Below are positions 1 to 10,035 of a stretch of DNA of 64,000 nt, piece after piece. This DNA comes from Clostridium sp. NkU-1. GTDB lineage: Bacteria; Bacillota_A; Clostridia; Lachnospirales; Lachnospiraceae. The position numbers were made by a program, and so were the translations under genes. Position 1 is the first letter of the stretch. The number at the start of each line of letters is the position of its first letter. The stretch covers positions 186,001 to 250,000 of the forward strand of contig BBDR01000001.1 in the NCBI GenBank assembly GCA_001312405.1, given 5' to 3'. Below the pieces are notes generated by a model. The model was not told the origin of the DNA. It was given only the letters and a program-made list of their open reading frames with translations, and did no database searches.

Positions 1-1251
1 GGGAGGGGAAGGCAGTCAGGCTTGATGACCAAAAGGTATGTTATGGGGAAAATCTTTTGACTCTGGCCTGTTTTTACGGAGACAGCGGAGCTGATGAGCT
101 TTTTCTCCATGATCTGTCTGAGTCAGAAGAAGATCATGAACGGACAATCGGCCTTATGAAGGAGATTGCAAGACTGTCTGATATTCCTTTAATCTTAGGG
201 GGAAGAGTCAGGCGTTTTGAGGATGTGAAGAAATACCTTTATGCAGGTGCAAAGGCAGCGTTTCTTGACGTAAGCCTTGATGAAAATGTGGATTTGATGA
301 AGGAGGCGTCAGACCGGTTCGGAGATGATAAGATTTATGCTTATCTCCCGGACTGTTCGTATTTGGAGCGGACCAAGGAATATGCCAGCTGGGAGCTTCC
401 GTCATGATCCTTGGTGATATGGGAGTCACCGGGGAAAAGCTTCAGGCTGTTTCTGCCTGTGAAGAAGCCTTTTTGATCACCGGATGCGGTGAGGATGCAG
501 AGCTTTTTGCCTATGCCCTTGGAATGGAAAATGTGAATGGCCTGGTGGGAAGCTTTGACGGGGAAGTGAACTGCATGGATTTAAAACAGGATCTAAAAGC
601 CCTGGGAGTGGGAGTTGATACCTTTGAAAGCCCGGTAGGCTTTGACCAGTTTAAGCTGAATGATGATGGACTGATTCCTGTGATCACCCAGGATTACAGG
701 ACAGGAGAAGTGCTTATGCTGGCTTACATGAACGAAGAGGCATTTCATGAGACCCTTAAGACCGGCTGCATGACCTATTACAGCAGAAGCCGTGAAAGCC
801 TTTGGCGGAAGGGAGAAACCTCGGGCCACTATCAGTACGTGAAGTCTCTGGCCCTGGACTGTGACAATGATACGCTGTTAGCGAAGGTGAACCAGATTGG
901 AGCTGCCTGCCATACAGGGGCGAGAAGCTGTTTTTATCAGAATCTGGTAAAGAAGGAGTATCAGGAGAGCAATCCCTTAAAGGTATTTGAAGAGGTGTTT
1001 AAAGTAATTCTTGACAGAAAGACGAATCCAAAGGAAGGTTCCTATACCAATTACCTGTTTGACAAAGGTCTTGACAAGATATTAAAAAAAAGCTGGGGGA
1101 AGAGTCAACGGAAATTGTCATAGCAGCCAAAAACCAAAATCCAGAGGAAGTAAAATACGAAATTTCAGATTTCCTTTATCATATGATGGTGCTGATGGCT
1201 TATAAAGGCGTGTCCTGGGAAGATATTACCAGGGAACTGTCCAACCGTTAA
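1..1251 (+). CDS. hisIE: Bifunctional HisI/HisE histidine biosynthesis enzyme, 5' partial, two frame breaks
   Basis: Cytoplasmic enzyme of histidine synthesis: HisI is phosphoribosyl-AMP cyclohydrolase, HisE is phosphoribosyl-ATP pyrophosphatase. The frame is already open at base 1, so the start lies outside the window. The first ~130 residues look like a HisA/HisF half barrel ([17 protein letters not shown]), an extension I recall from Lachnospiraceae HisIE. HisI follows ([14 protein letters not shown], then [10 protein letters not shown] with metal-binding Cys/His), and HisE closes the protein ([13 protein letters not shown]). The frame breaks near 391-394, where one more G restores [14 protein letters not shown], and again in the A/G runs at 1084-1099. 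Both look like base-calling errors. A terminator follows at once, so this is the end of a his operon. Confidence 0.9.
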
Positions 1252-1257
1252 CCTGAT

Positions 1258-1297
1258 AAAAACGCTGGAAAGGCTGCTCTCTTTTCCAGCGTTTTTG
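1258..1297 (+). terminator. Rho-independent terminator after hisIE
   Basis: Arms AACGCTGGAAAG and CTTTTCCAGCGTT around a short loop, ending in TTTTT. It closes the his transcription unit 6 bases past the stop codon. Confidence 0.9.
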
Positions 1298-1371
1298 TGT
1301 ACATAGAGTCATGGACAGCCTTATTGTTCCATGGTATAATAAAATAATTGAAATTATGGGAGGATATGGGA

Positions 1372-2391
1372 ATGAAAGAACAGATGTCCGGCAGGATGAA
1401 AAGGATGACACGGATTTACAGCTGGGTGATGCCGGTCATTTTCCTGTATATCACTGCCGTTTCTTTTTTGGGGGCCGGAATGGGAATGAAGCTTTTAGGC
1501 AATACAAAACCTGATGTGGAACCCATAGAGTTTCATGTATATGATGGGGCAGATATTTACAGCAGGTTAAATGCCCAGATGATGACCCGGGAATTTGCGG
1601 CAGATTTTAAGGAAACAAATCATTATTACTTTGCTTATGATGAAAACCTTCTTCCCTATATTGTACAGGTCCATGGAGACTTGTCTGAGGAATATTTAAA
1701 GATTCAATCCTACTTGTACGATGAATCCGAGGAAGCGCCGGAGCCGGTGACATTTTATGGCATGTCATCGCCTATAAAGGATGATATCAGAGAGTATGCC
1801 ATAGAAAGTTATAATGGCATGTGGGGAGAGGAACTTGTAACAGAGGATAATTTTTCGGATTATTTTGGAGAATACTATTTGGATACCACCAGAAAACCGG
1901 CCTCCAATGCTTCTGGAATGATTTCAACTGTTTTTTCCTTTGGATTTATAGCTGCCCTGGCAGGAACCCTGATTTTGGCAGGAAGTCTTAACAGCCAGAG
2001 ATTTAAGAGAAGCCGGGCCACATTAAAGGCATGGCCGGCAGAAAAGCTGCTTGCATTAGACAGACAGCTTAATGAGGCTCTTACCACTTCTTATGAAAAG
2101 GAACAGCTTTATCTGACCAATGAATATATCATTGCCAATGCAGAGGGCTTTGATATCATCCCATACGAGGCCATTGAGCGGATTTACGATACTTCCTCTA
2201 CAATAGGAAAAAGGCTTATGGCTGAAACAAAGGATCAAAGATACCATACCCTTGCTCTGGAAAAAGGAAAGGGACAAAAGAATAAGGAAGCGTTCCAGGA
2301 ACTCATCAGTCAGGTGAAAAGGAAGGCTGCGGTTAAAAAAGAAGAATTTCCAGATCGTTTTTTTAACTGGGGAATATCACATGAGCTCTGA
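1372..2391 (+). CDS. Unknown membrane protein with two transmembrane segments
   Basis: I do not recognise the family. The start is the ATG at 1372, 8 bases after GGGAGG at 1358-1363; an upstream in-frame TTG and the ATG at 1366 are badly placed for that site. About 340 residues: an N-terminal membrane segment (MPVIFLYITAVSFLGAGMGM), an extracytoplasmic region of ~150 residues rich in Asp, Glu and Tyr, a second membrane segment (FSFGFIAALAGTLILAGSL), and a charged cytoplasmic tail with a YEKEQLYLTNEYII stretch suggestive of a PH-like or YcxB-like fold (inference). Its last bases overlap the next membrane-protein gene, so the two are probably co-translated. Confidence 0.7.
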   Translation: MKEQMSGRMKRMTRIYSWVMPVIFLYITAVSFLGAGMGMKLLGNTKPDVEPIEFHVYDGADIYSRLNAQMMTREFAADFKETNHYYFAYDENLLPYIVQVHGDLSEEYLKIQSYLYDESEEAPEPVTFYGMSSPIKDDIREYAIESYNGMWGEELVTEDNFSDYFGEYYLDTTRKPASNASGMISTVFSFGFIAALAGTLILAGSLNSQRFKRSRATLKAWPAEKLLALDRQLNEALTTSYEKEQLYLTNEYIIANAEGFDIIPYEAIERIYDTSSTIGKRLMAETKDQRYHTLALEKGKGQKNKEAFQELISQVKRKAAVKKEEFPDRFFNWGISHEL

Positions 2392-2876
2392 AAATATGGA
2401 TTCGGAAGCAGTCCTTCAGGTATCCGCTGCTCTGGAGGAGAAGCCGTCTAATCTGCTTTTGGGCGTGATCGGCGCACTGTTTGCATCTCTTTTGGGAGTA
2501 GGACTGTGGGTACTCATCGGTCAGGTGGGATTTGTTGCCGGAATAGCCGGATTTGTTATGCTGAAGCTTGCTTTGGGCGGTTACCAGAAGCTTGGCGGTT
2601 CACTGGACAAAAAAAGGGGCCGTTATATGTCTTATCATAACAGCCGGTATGATCACTGGGGCAAATCTATTGGATTATGTAGTATCCATGACAAGGGCAT
2701 ACTTCCAATATGAAGCCAGTTTTGAAACTCTGGCCTATGTCTTTTCAAATTTTGGAACACTGATGTCTGATATGGATATGTGGAGAGGATTTTTCATTGA
2801 TCTTGCCGTTGGTTATGGCTTGTCCATATGGTCCATGGCAGGCGCTATAAAAGCCATTTTAAGTATGGAAAAATAA
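2381..2876 (+). CDS. Unknown small membrane protein, one frame break
   Basis: Starts inside the end of the preceding gene (11-base overlap). The first ~75 residues contain hydrophobic segments (LLLGVIGALFASLLGVGLWV and VGFVAGIAGFVML). The frame then breaks in an A7 run near 2608-2614. Reading six A's continues as GGSLDKKGAVICLIITAG through further helices to the stop at 2876, about 165 residues in all. Four or five membrane segments, no recognisable catalytic motif. Its partner is the membrane protein just upstream. Confidence 0.65.
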
Positions 2877-2902
2877 AATATAGAAAAAGAGGCGGTTTTA
2901 TT

Positions 2903-4133
2903 ATGTCACAAGTGTTAGATAATTTTTTTAAAGTATATATCCTTTGACACCCAGTCTAAAGAGGATATGGAGGCAGTTCCAAGTACGGAAAAGCAGCGGG
3001 TATTAGCCATGGAACTGGTTTCCCAGCTTAAGGCCATGAAAGCGGAAAATGTCACGGTGGATGAGCACAGCTACGTTTATGCCACCATACCAGCCACCAC
3101 AGATAAGGCTGTCCCGGTACTTGGTTTTATTGCCCACATGGACACAGCCCCAGCCTATTCCGGGGAATGTGTAAAGCCGCAGATCGTTAAAGACTATGAC
3201 GGCGGCGATATTCTGATGAATAAAGAGACCGGCCTGATCATGAAAACCAGTGATTTTCCGGATCTTTTAAAGTATAAGGGACAGGACATTATTACAACAG
3301 ACGGCACCACCCTGCTGGGGGCGGATGACAAGGCCGGAGTTGCTGAGATCATGGCTATGGCGGAGCATCTCTTATCCCATCCGGAGATACCTCATGGAAC
3401 AATCCGAATTGGCTTTACACCGGATGAAGAGGTTGGAAGAGGCGCTGATTTCTTTGATGTAAAGGGCTTTGGTGCAGATGTGGCCTATACCGTAGACGGC
3501 GGCGGATTAGGAGAATTAGAATATGAAAATTTCAATGCTGCTTCTGCAAGAGTCATTGTCCATGGCTCCAGCATACATCCGGGATCTTCCAAAGGAAGAA
3601 TGAGAAATGCCCTGCTGATGGCCATGGAGTTTCATAACATGCTTCCTTCCGCTGAAAACCCCATGTATACAGAAGGATATGAGGGATTTTACCATTTGGA
3701 TTCCATGTTCGGAACGGTAGAGGAAGCCCGTATGGATTATATTATCCGGGATCACAGCAAAGAGAGATTTGAAGAGAAAAAGGCATTTATGGAGAGAGTG
3801 GCGGAATATCTCAACAGCCGCTATCTGGCTGGAACCATAGACCTTACATTAAAAGACAGTTACTTTAACATGAAGGAAAAAATCCAACCTCACATGTACC
3901 TGATCGACATTGCAAAGGCTTCTATGGAGGATATAGGAATAGAGCCTATGGTAACGCCTATCCGCGGTGGTACGGATGGAGCCCGCTTGTCTTATGAGGG
4001 CCTTCCCTGTCCAAACCTGTGCACAGGTGGCTATAACTTCCACGGTAAGTTTGAATTCATCCCGGTTCAGTCCATGGAAAAGGTAGTGGAGCTTCTTCTT
4101 AAGATCGTGGAGAAATTTGGGGAAAGAGAATAA
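2903..4133 (+). CDS. pepT: Peptidase T (tripeptide aminopeptidase), one frame break
   Basis: Zinc-dependent M20 exopeptidase that removes the N-terminal residue from tripeptides in the cytoplasm. The ATG at 2903 follows an AGAGGCGG site. A T7 run at 2933-2939 breaks the frame; six T's give [16 protein letters not shown], the expected PepT N-terminus. Family landmarks: [10 protein letters not shown] (metal His and Asp), [45 protein letters not shown] and [21 protein letters not shown]. Length ~409 matches PepT. No clear operon partner. Confidence 0.95.
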
Positions 4134-4198
4134 AGAGCCAAATGGCATATTAAGTATGATGGTTTATTATTCGCAGCTGCATGAAAAAAAGCAAACAA

Positions 4199-4242
4199 AA
4201 GCCGATAACCAGGTTATTTTCAACAGGTTATCGGCTTTTTCT
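4199..4242 (+). terminator. Terminator between pepT and the convergent membrane gene
   Basis: Arms AAAGCCGATAACC and GGTTATCGGCTTT around a 15-base loop, followed by a T run on the plus strand. A-rich sequence on the other side suggests it may also serve the minus-strand gene ending at 4274. Confidence 0.85.
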
Positions 4243-4273
4243 CTGTATTGCAGCAATAAATTTCAATGTAATG

Positions 4274-4738
4274 CTATCTGCGGTATTCCAAACACCATTT
4301 AATACAATAAAAAACTGTGGATACAACAAGCAATATTGTCAGCAGCAGTACGCTGACAAAATATATACTGATATTTTCATGGGTAAATAGTGCGAAAAAT
4401 TTAACGCCTCCAATTATCGCTATAATAACAATCAAACCACCTACCAATATTTTATATGATGTTTTCACTGCTTCGGATACGATTACTTTTTCTCGTTCAT
4501 CTGAAAATGACAGTTCGGAATTATCTTTTTTGTTCCATTTGAGTTTTTTTCCAGTAATATAATAAACAACGGGATATATAATCAGGTAAATAACCAGTAG
4601 TATGGGATAGATTGTAAAAGTTCCCCGAAACCCGGTGGTTTCAATCTGGTAAATTTCTGAAAAAGGAAACAAAAAAGTCAGGCCAAACAGTAGAAATAAT
4701 ATTATGTTACCAACACTTATAAATATAGTTTTTTTCAT
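4274..4738 (-). CDS. Four-helix membrane protein paired with an XRE repressor
   Basis: 154 residues, about four membrane segments in two pairs, separated by a polar cytoplasmic loop containing SDEREKVIVSEAVKTSYK. This DEREK loop with two flanking hairpins resembles the DUF2178-type membrane proteins that travel with small XRE repressors (from memory of such pairs). Its ATG overlaps the regulator's stop codon by one base (TAATG), so it is translationally coupled and shares that promoter. Function unknown. Confidence 0.8.
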   Translation of the reverse strand: MKKTIFISVGNIILFLLFGLTFLFPFSEIYQIETTGFRGTFTIYPILLVIYLIIYPVVYYITGKKLKWNKKDNSELSFSDEREKVIVSEAVKTSYKILVGGLIVIIAIIGGVKFFALFTHENISIYFVSVLLLTILLVVSTVFYCIKWCLEYRR

Positions 4739-4944
4739 TAGATATTCTCCTTCTTAAATATTTGTTCAATCGGTGCTTCCAGCACCTCAGATATCCGCAT
4801 AGCCAAAAGCAGAGAGGGTACATAACTGCCTTTTTCCAAAGAAATAATGGTTTGTCTGGTGACTCCAACGAGTTCAGCCAGTTTTCCCTGTGATATATCC
4901 TTTTGCGTTCGTAGATCTTTTACGGTATTAGATAATGTTTCCAT
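4738..4944 (-). CDS. Small XRE/Cro-type transcriptional repressor
   Basis: 68 residues forming little more than one helix-turn-helix: LRTQKDISQGKLAELVGVTR, then QTIISLEKGSYVPSLLLAMR, the classic HTH_3 pattern, with an acidic C-terminus. A GGAGGAG site precedes the ATG. First gene of a two-gene operon with the membrane protein downstream. The promoter just upstream is covered by a 34-bp palindrome, so autorepression is likely. Confidence 0.92.
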   Translation of the reverse strand: METLSNTVKDLRTQKDISQGKLAELVGVTRQTIISLEKGSYVPSLLLAMRISEVLEAPIEQIFKKENI

Positions 4945-4964
4945 AGTCTCCTCCTTTCAGCTAT

Positions 4965-4999
4965 AGTATAGTTGATTTTACATGTAAAGTCAACTATAC
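4965..4999 (-). promoter_or_regulatory. Promoter with overlapping 34-bp palindromic operator
   Basis: On the minus strand: -35 TTGACT (4988-4993), 17-base spacer, -10 TATACT (4965-4970). Bases 4966-4999 are an inverted repeat centred between 4982 and 4983 with one mismatched pair; the half-site reads GTATAGTTGA. It covers both promoter boxes, as expected for an autoregulating XRE repressor. Confidence 0.85.
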
Positions 5000-5177
5000 A
5001 TATGAAAAAAAATAAAAAAGAGGTGATTTATCATCAATTGCAGCTTTACAATTGATTCCATATTCTATACCGACTTTTGTGATGGCAGAAGACGAGATTG
5101 AGATTGGAATGGGGAGTGCCGGTTATTATGGGCAAAGAAATAAAATATAGCTGACAGGAGAGCATAAATGACAATAT
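5000..5177. other. Non-coding stretch with possible gene remnant
   Basis: No intact gene between the repressor promoter and the YoaK-like gene. Bases near 5083-5148 read as a short coding-like tail (MAEDEIEIGMGSAGYYGQRN, then stop), followed 30 bases later by a terminator, which suggests the eroded end of a former gene. Nothing else is visible. Confidence 0.35.
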
Positions 5178-5228
5178 TTCTGCCTTGAACTTTTCGCTAT
5201 GCCGAAGGGGTCAGGGCAGAATTTTTTT
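5178..5228 (+). terminator. Orphan terminator-like hairpin
   Basis: Arms TTCTGCCTTGA (5178-5188) and TCAGGGCAGAA (5211-5221), one G-T pair, then seven T's. No intact gene lies upstream on this strand. Confidence 0.7.
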
Positions 5229-5341
5229 GAGGAAAATGCCCCGGCCAATCCCACTGGTGACAACCACCCTTGTACTTACTGCGGGAATGTACTATAATGT
5301 TAGAAGTCCATGGGCATCAAGCAGTAGGGAGATATTAGCAT

Positions 5342-6042
5342 ATGAGAAATGAATCAAAAATAAAGTTTACTGACCACATCGGATTTCACATGCTTTTGGC
5401 AGCAACAGGCGGACTTATGGATGCGTATTCTTATGTTGAAAGAGGCAATGTATTTGCCACGGGCCAGACCGGGAATTTTGTGTTGGTTGCAATCCGGTTT
5501 CTCTCAAAGAATTATAAAGGAATGGGTGAGGCATGTGTGCCGATCGGAGCATTCTGGATAGGCATTTTCCTTGCGAGACATTTTTATTATAAAATTTATA
5601 ATGAGAAACACACCAATTGGATATCAGGTATTTTATTTCTGGAAATTGCCGTATTATTTTTGGTCGGCTTTATCCCCAATACCCTGCGCATCTGTTTGCC
5701 AATACGGCAGTATCATTTGCCGCAGCGGTTCAATTTTGTACTTTTCGAAACTTTGGAGGGAATGCCACCTACGCGCCGGTCTTTTGTACGGGTAATATGC
5801 GTTCCTGTGCGGAAATGTATTACGAAGGCTTTGTCAGAAATAACAGAAGGTGCCGGAAAAGGGCATATCATTACACTGGAATCCTGTCAGCGTTTTTTGT
5901 CGGAGCACTTTTGGGAGCAGGGTTGTCTGTATGGCTGGGAGAAAAAGCGATTTGGATGGCTTGCCTGCTGTTATTTGTATCATGGAAAACAGTTGACGTA
6001 CAAAAGAAAGGCCAAAAAGCAAGGCAGCCTCTGCTTTTGTAA
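5342..6042 (+). CDS. YoaK-type (DUF1275) membrane protein, one frame break
   Basis: Six-helix membrane protein of the DUF1275/YoaK family; molecular function unknown. The N-terminus has the family signature GGLMDAYSYVERGNVFATGQ followed by TGNFVL. The frame breaks near 5685-5690: adding one C gives FIPNTLPHLFANTAVSFAAA, and the rest (GGNATYAPVFCTGNMRS, then ALLGAGLSVWLG) follows to 6042. Total ~233 residues, normal for the family. Start at 5342 after an AGGGAGA site. Stands alone. Confidence 0.88.
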
Positions 6043-6278
6043 ACGGCGGGATCCCGGGAACGTAAAAAAAAGACCCCATGGATCACTGCCTTTTTCTGTG
6101 CTCACTGGTTTTTTCCGTGTCTGGGGGTTCCCACAGGTAATTTAGGAGTTGATTAATCACCGAAAGTATCCTATAATTATGCAAAGTATCATCATGTAAT
6201 GATTTGCTGGAAAAAAATAAAGAGACTGCAATTCTACTAAAAAGATTCATAAACTGCAAATAATAAAAAGGAATGACC

Positions 6279-8140
6279 ATGAGAAAACTAGCATTAAGCG
6301 ATGAGATTTTATTAAGTATTGAAAAACCGGCCCGCTATATCGGCGGCGAGGTAAATATGGTAAAAAAAGGACTTGTCTGCCGTGGACATCCGCTTTGCCA
6401 TGTGTTTCCCTGATGTTTATGAGATCGGGATGTCCCACCTGGGAATGCAGATTTTATATGATATGTTTAACCGCAGAGAGGATATTTACTGTGAACGCAT
6501 CTTTTCACCCTGGACGGATTTAGACCAGATCATGAGGGAGCAGAATATTCCTCTTTTTGCTTTGGAATCCCAGGACCCTGTTAAGAAATTTGATTTTATC
6601 GGAATCACCCTCCAATATGAAATGTGCTATACAAACATCCTGCAGGTTCTTGATTTGGGACAAATCCCCCTTCACTGGGCGGACCGGACAGAGGAAGATC
6701 CCATTATCATAGGAGGCGGACCATGTGCATACAATCCTGAGCCTTTGGCGGAGTTCTTTGACATGTTCTACATCGGCGAAGGGGAAACCGTTTATTTTGA
6801 GCTTATGGACCGTTATAAGGAAAATAAGAAAAACGGAGGAAGCCGCCGGGAATTTCTGGAGATGGTCTCGGAGATTGATGGCATCTATGTTCCGGCTTTT
6901 TATGATGTGACCTATAAAGAGGATGGCACCATAGAGAGCATGAAGCCTAACAATCCTCATGCAAAGGAAAAAAATAACAAAGCAGCTGGTTGTTACCATG
7001 GATGAGGCTTATTATATTGAAAAGCCGGTGGTTCCTTTTATCAAGGTGACCCAGGACAGGGTGGTCCTGGAAGTCATGAGGGGCTGCATCAGGGGCTGCC
7101 GTTTCTGTCAGGCCGGCAATGTTTACCGTCCTTTAAGGGAACACAGCCTGGAATATTTAAAGGATTATGCCTGTAAGCTGTTAAAGAGCACCGGGCATGA
7201 GGAAATTTCCCTAAGCTCTTTAAGCTCCAGTGATTACAGCCATTTAGAGGGAATTGTGAATTTCCTCATTGATGAATTTAAGGACAAGGGGGTCAATATT
7301 TCCCTGCCTTCCCTTCGTATCGACGCTTTTTCCCTTGATGTCATGAGCAAGGTCCAGGATATCAGAAAGAGCAGCTTAACCTTTGCCCCTGAGGCTGGTT
7401 CCCAAAGGCTTCGTGATGTAATTAACAAGGGGCTGACAGAAGAGATCATCTTAAAAGGAGCGGGAGAAGCCTTCCAGGGCGGCTGGAACCGGGTAAAGCT
7501 TTACTTTATGCTGGGACTTCCTACTGAAACCGTAGAGGATATGGAAGGGATTGCAGAGCTGTCGGAAAAGGTGGCAGAGGTCTACTATGAGATTCCAAAG
7601 GACCAGAGAAACGGAAAAGTCCAGGTAGTAGCAAGCTCCTCCTTCTTTGTTCCAAAGCCTTTCACACCGTTCCAGTGGGCGAGGATGTGCACAAAAGAGG
7701 AATTCTTAGAGAGAGCCTATATTGTTAAAGACAAATTTAAAAAGATGCTGAATCAGAAGAGCTTAAAATACAATTATCATGAAGCTGATTTGACGGTCCT
7801 GGAAGGCGTTTTGGCCCGCGGGGACAGAAAAATCTCCGCTCTGATTGAAGAAGTCTATAAAAACGGTGCTATTTATGATTCCTGGTCAGAACATTTTAAA
7901 AATGATATCTGGATGAAGGCATTTGAAACCTGCGGCTTAGATGCGGATTTCTATACGGTCAGAGAAAGAGGCTTAGAAGAAGTGTTCCCCTGGGACTTTA
8001 TTGATGCAGGTGTGTCAAAAGAGTTTTTAAAGAGAGAATGGCAGAATGCCATCAATGAGAAAGTCACCCCCAACTGCAGGGAGAGATGTTCAGGCTGCGG
8101 GGCTATGGATTTCAAGGGAGGTGTCTGCTATGAAGCTTAG
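6279..8140 (+). CDS. B12-binding-domain radical SAM protein (TIGR03960 type), two frame breaks
   Basis: Cytoplasmic radical SAM enzyme of the family I know as TIGR03960; precise reaction not established. The N-terminal half is a cobalamin-binding-like domain (FPDVYEIGMSHLGMQILYD, IIIGGGPCAYNPEPLAEF). The radical SAM core carries MRGCIRGCRFCQAG with the CxxxCxxC cluster ligands, and the C-terminus has a Cys-rich tail (NCRERCSGCGAMD). A7 runs near 6362 and 6970 break the frame; six A's restore KKDLSAVDIR and EKITKQLVVTMDEAYY. Overlaps the next gene, its usual partner. Confidence 0.9.
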
Positions 8141-8840
8141 AATCAAATTTTCCAAGCAAGGTCCAGTCAAATTTGTGGGTCATCTGGATATCATGCGTTA
8201 TTTCCAGAAGTCCATGAGAAGGGCTGGCATTGATATCAAATACAGCGAAGGCTTCAGCCCCCATCAGGTCATGTCTTTTGCAGCACCTTTAGGAGTGGGG
8301 CTTACCAGCAATGGAGAATACATGGACATTGAAGTTCATTCCATGGAAGATTGCAAAACCATGATGAACCAGTTAAATGAAGTAATGGCAGAGGGAATCC
8401 GGATCACGGAATGCCATATGCTTGATGAACGGGCGAAGAACGCCATGTCACTGGTTGCTGCAGCGGACTATACCCTGACGTTCCGGGAAGGAAAGCAGCC
8501 AGAAGATCTGGATTCATTTTTAAAGGGCCTTTCGGAGTTTGTGGAGCAGGATCATATCCTCATTACCAAAAAGACGAAAAAAGGCGAAAAAGAAGTGGAC
8601 TTAAAAGATTTTATCTATGAACTCTCGGTCCAGGGAGAGGCCATCTTCATGAAGGTGTCTGCCGGAAGCGCAGATAATTTAAAGCCTGAGCTGGTGATGG
8701 AGGCTTATTATCAGTGGCTGGGACAGACCTGCCCGGAGTTTGCCTTCCAGATCCAGAGAGAAGAGGTCTACGGCAACACGGGAGATGAGGAACATAGAAT
8801 ACTTGTGCCTTTAGGGCTTATAGGAGAATCCCTTGAATAA
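8130..8840 (+). CDS. TIGR03936-type radical SAM-associated protein
   Basis: About 236 residues of the DUF2344/TIGR03936 family, nearly always next to the TIGR03960 radical SAM enzyme, as here. It has no cluster-binding motif itself. Landmarks: MKLRIKFSKQGPVKFVGHLD, KYSEGFSPHQVMSFAAPLG and DYTLTFREG. The ATG at 8130 follows GGGAGGTG and lies inside the end of the preceding gene; a longer upstream reading only overlaps that gene. It overlaps the RNase G start, so all three are one operon. Role unknown, perhaps RNA or ribosome modification (inference). Confidence 0.88.
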   Translation: MKLRIKFSKQGPVKFVGHLDIMRYFQKSMRRAGIDIKYSEGFSPHQVMSFAAPLGVGLTSNGEYMDIEVHSMEDCKTMMNQLNEVMAEGIRITECHMLDERAKNAMSLVAAADYTLTFREGKQPEDLDSFLKGLSEFVEQDHILITKKTKKGEKEVDLKDFIYELSVQGEAIFMKVSAGSADNLKPELVMEAYYQWLGQTCPEFAFQIQREEVYGNTGDEEHRILVPLGLIGESLE

Positions 8841-10035
8841 GTTAATCATAACAAGATGGAACGGCTCGGTCATCACCCTTTTTCAGTCAGGAAAAGAAAC
8901 GGTTCAGGTGGACATTGAGCCGGAGGAAAACCAGTCCGTTTTGGGCAACATCTATATCGGAAAAGTTAATCACATCGTTAAAAACATCAATGCTGCTTTT
9001 GTAGATATGGGAGGGGGACAGATGGGATATTTAAGCCTGTCTGACGCCAGCATCCATTTCGCAGACCAGAGGCCCTTTGACGGAAGACTGCGCCAGGGTG
9101 ATGAAATCATCGTTCAAGTAGAACGGGATGCAGTGAAGACAAAGGCTCCGGTTCTCACCGGAAACTTAAATTTCACCGGCCGCTATTTCGTCCTGACCTC
9201 TGGAAAGAAGCAGATTGGCTTTTCGACTAAGATTACGGACCAGGCATGGAAACAGGATATGAAGCCATTTCTGGAATCAAGGAAAGAAGAAGACTTCGGC
9301 ATAATTGTCCGCACCAATGCCTATAAGGTTCCAAAAGAGGAACTGGAATCGGAACTGATCCAGTTAAAGGAATCTTTTAAGATGATGCTGGACAATGCAA
9401 AACACAGAACCTGTTACAGCCTTCTTTACAGCTCGGCTCCTTCCTACTTAACTGGCTTAAGGGACAGCCTTAAGTCTTCCCTGGAAGCAGTCATTACTGA
9501 TGAACCGGATATTTACCAGGCTGTAAAAGAATATCTTACCCAGTTCCAGCCGGAAGACTTAGGACTTCTTACATGGTATGAGGACAGTCTGCTTCCCTTA
9601 AGAAAGCTTTACCGGATAGAAAAGACCATGGAAGAGGCCTTGGGGAAAAGGGTCTGGCTGAAATCAGGAGGTTACCTGGTCATCGAACCTACAGAAGCCT
9701 GGTAGTCATTGATGTAAATACAGGAAAGTATTCCGGGAAAAAAAGAACTCAGGGAAACCATCAAAAAGGTTAACTTAGAGGCTGCCGAGGAAATCGGGCA
9801 TCAGCTGCGTCTCAGGAATTTATCTGGTATCATTATTATTGATTTTATTGATATGGAAGCAGAAGAAGACAGGCGAATCCTTATGGAACGTCTGGAGGGG
9901 ATTTTATCCAAAGATCCGGTCAAGACGACTGTTGTTGAAATGACAAAATTAAACCTGGTGGAAGTGACCAGAAAAAAAATACGAAAGCCTCTTTATGAGC
10001 AGGCAATGCAGATGAAGGAGAAGGTTTCATTATGA
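8833..10035 (+). CDS. rng: Ribonuclease E/G, two frame breaks
   Basis: Endoribonuclease of the RNase E/G family for rRNA and mRNA processing. TTG start at 8833, 5 bases after TAGGAGA and overlapping the upstream stop. S1 domain near the N-terminus (GNIYIGKVNHIVKNINAAF). The catalytic region has VVIDVNTGKYSGKK and IIIIDFIDM, carrying the metal-binding aspartates. The frame breaks near 9696 (one C missing, which restores IEPTEALVVIDVNTG) and in an A7 run near 9745. About 400 residues; it ends at KKIRKPLYEQAMQ without the zinc-link cysteines of E. coli RNase E, so it is a short form. Stop overlaps trkA (ATGA). Confidence 0.92.
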
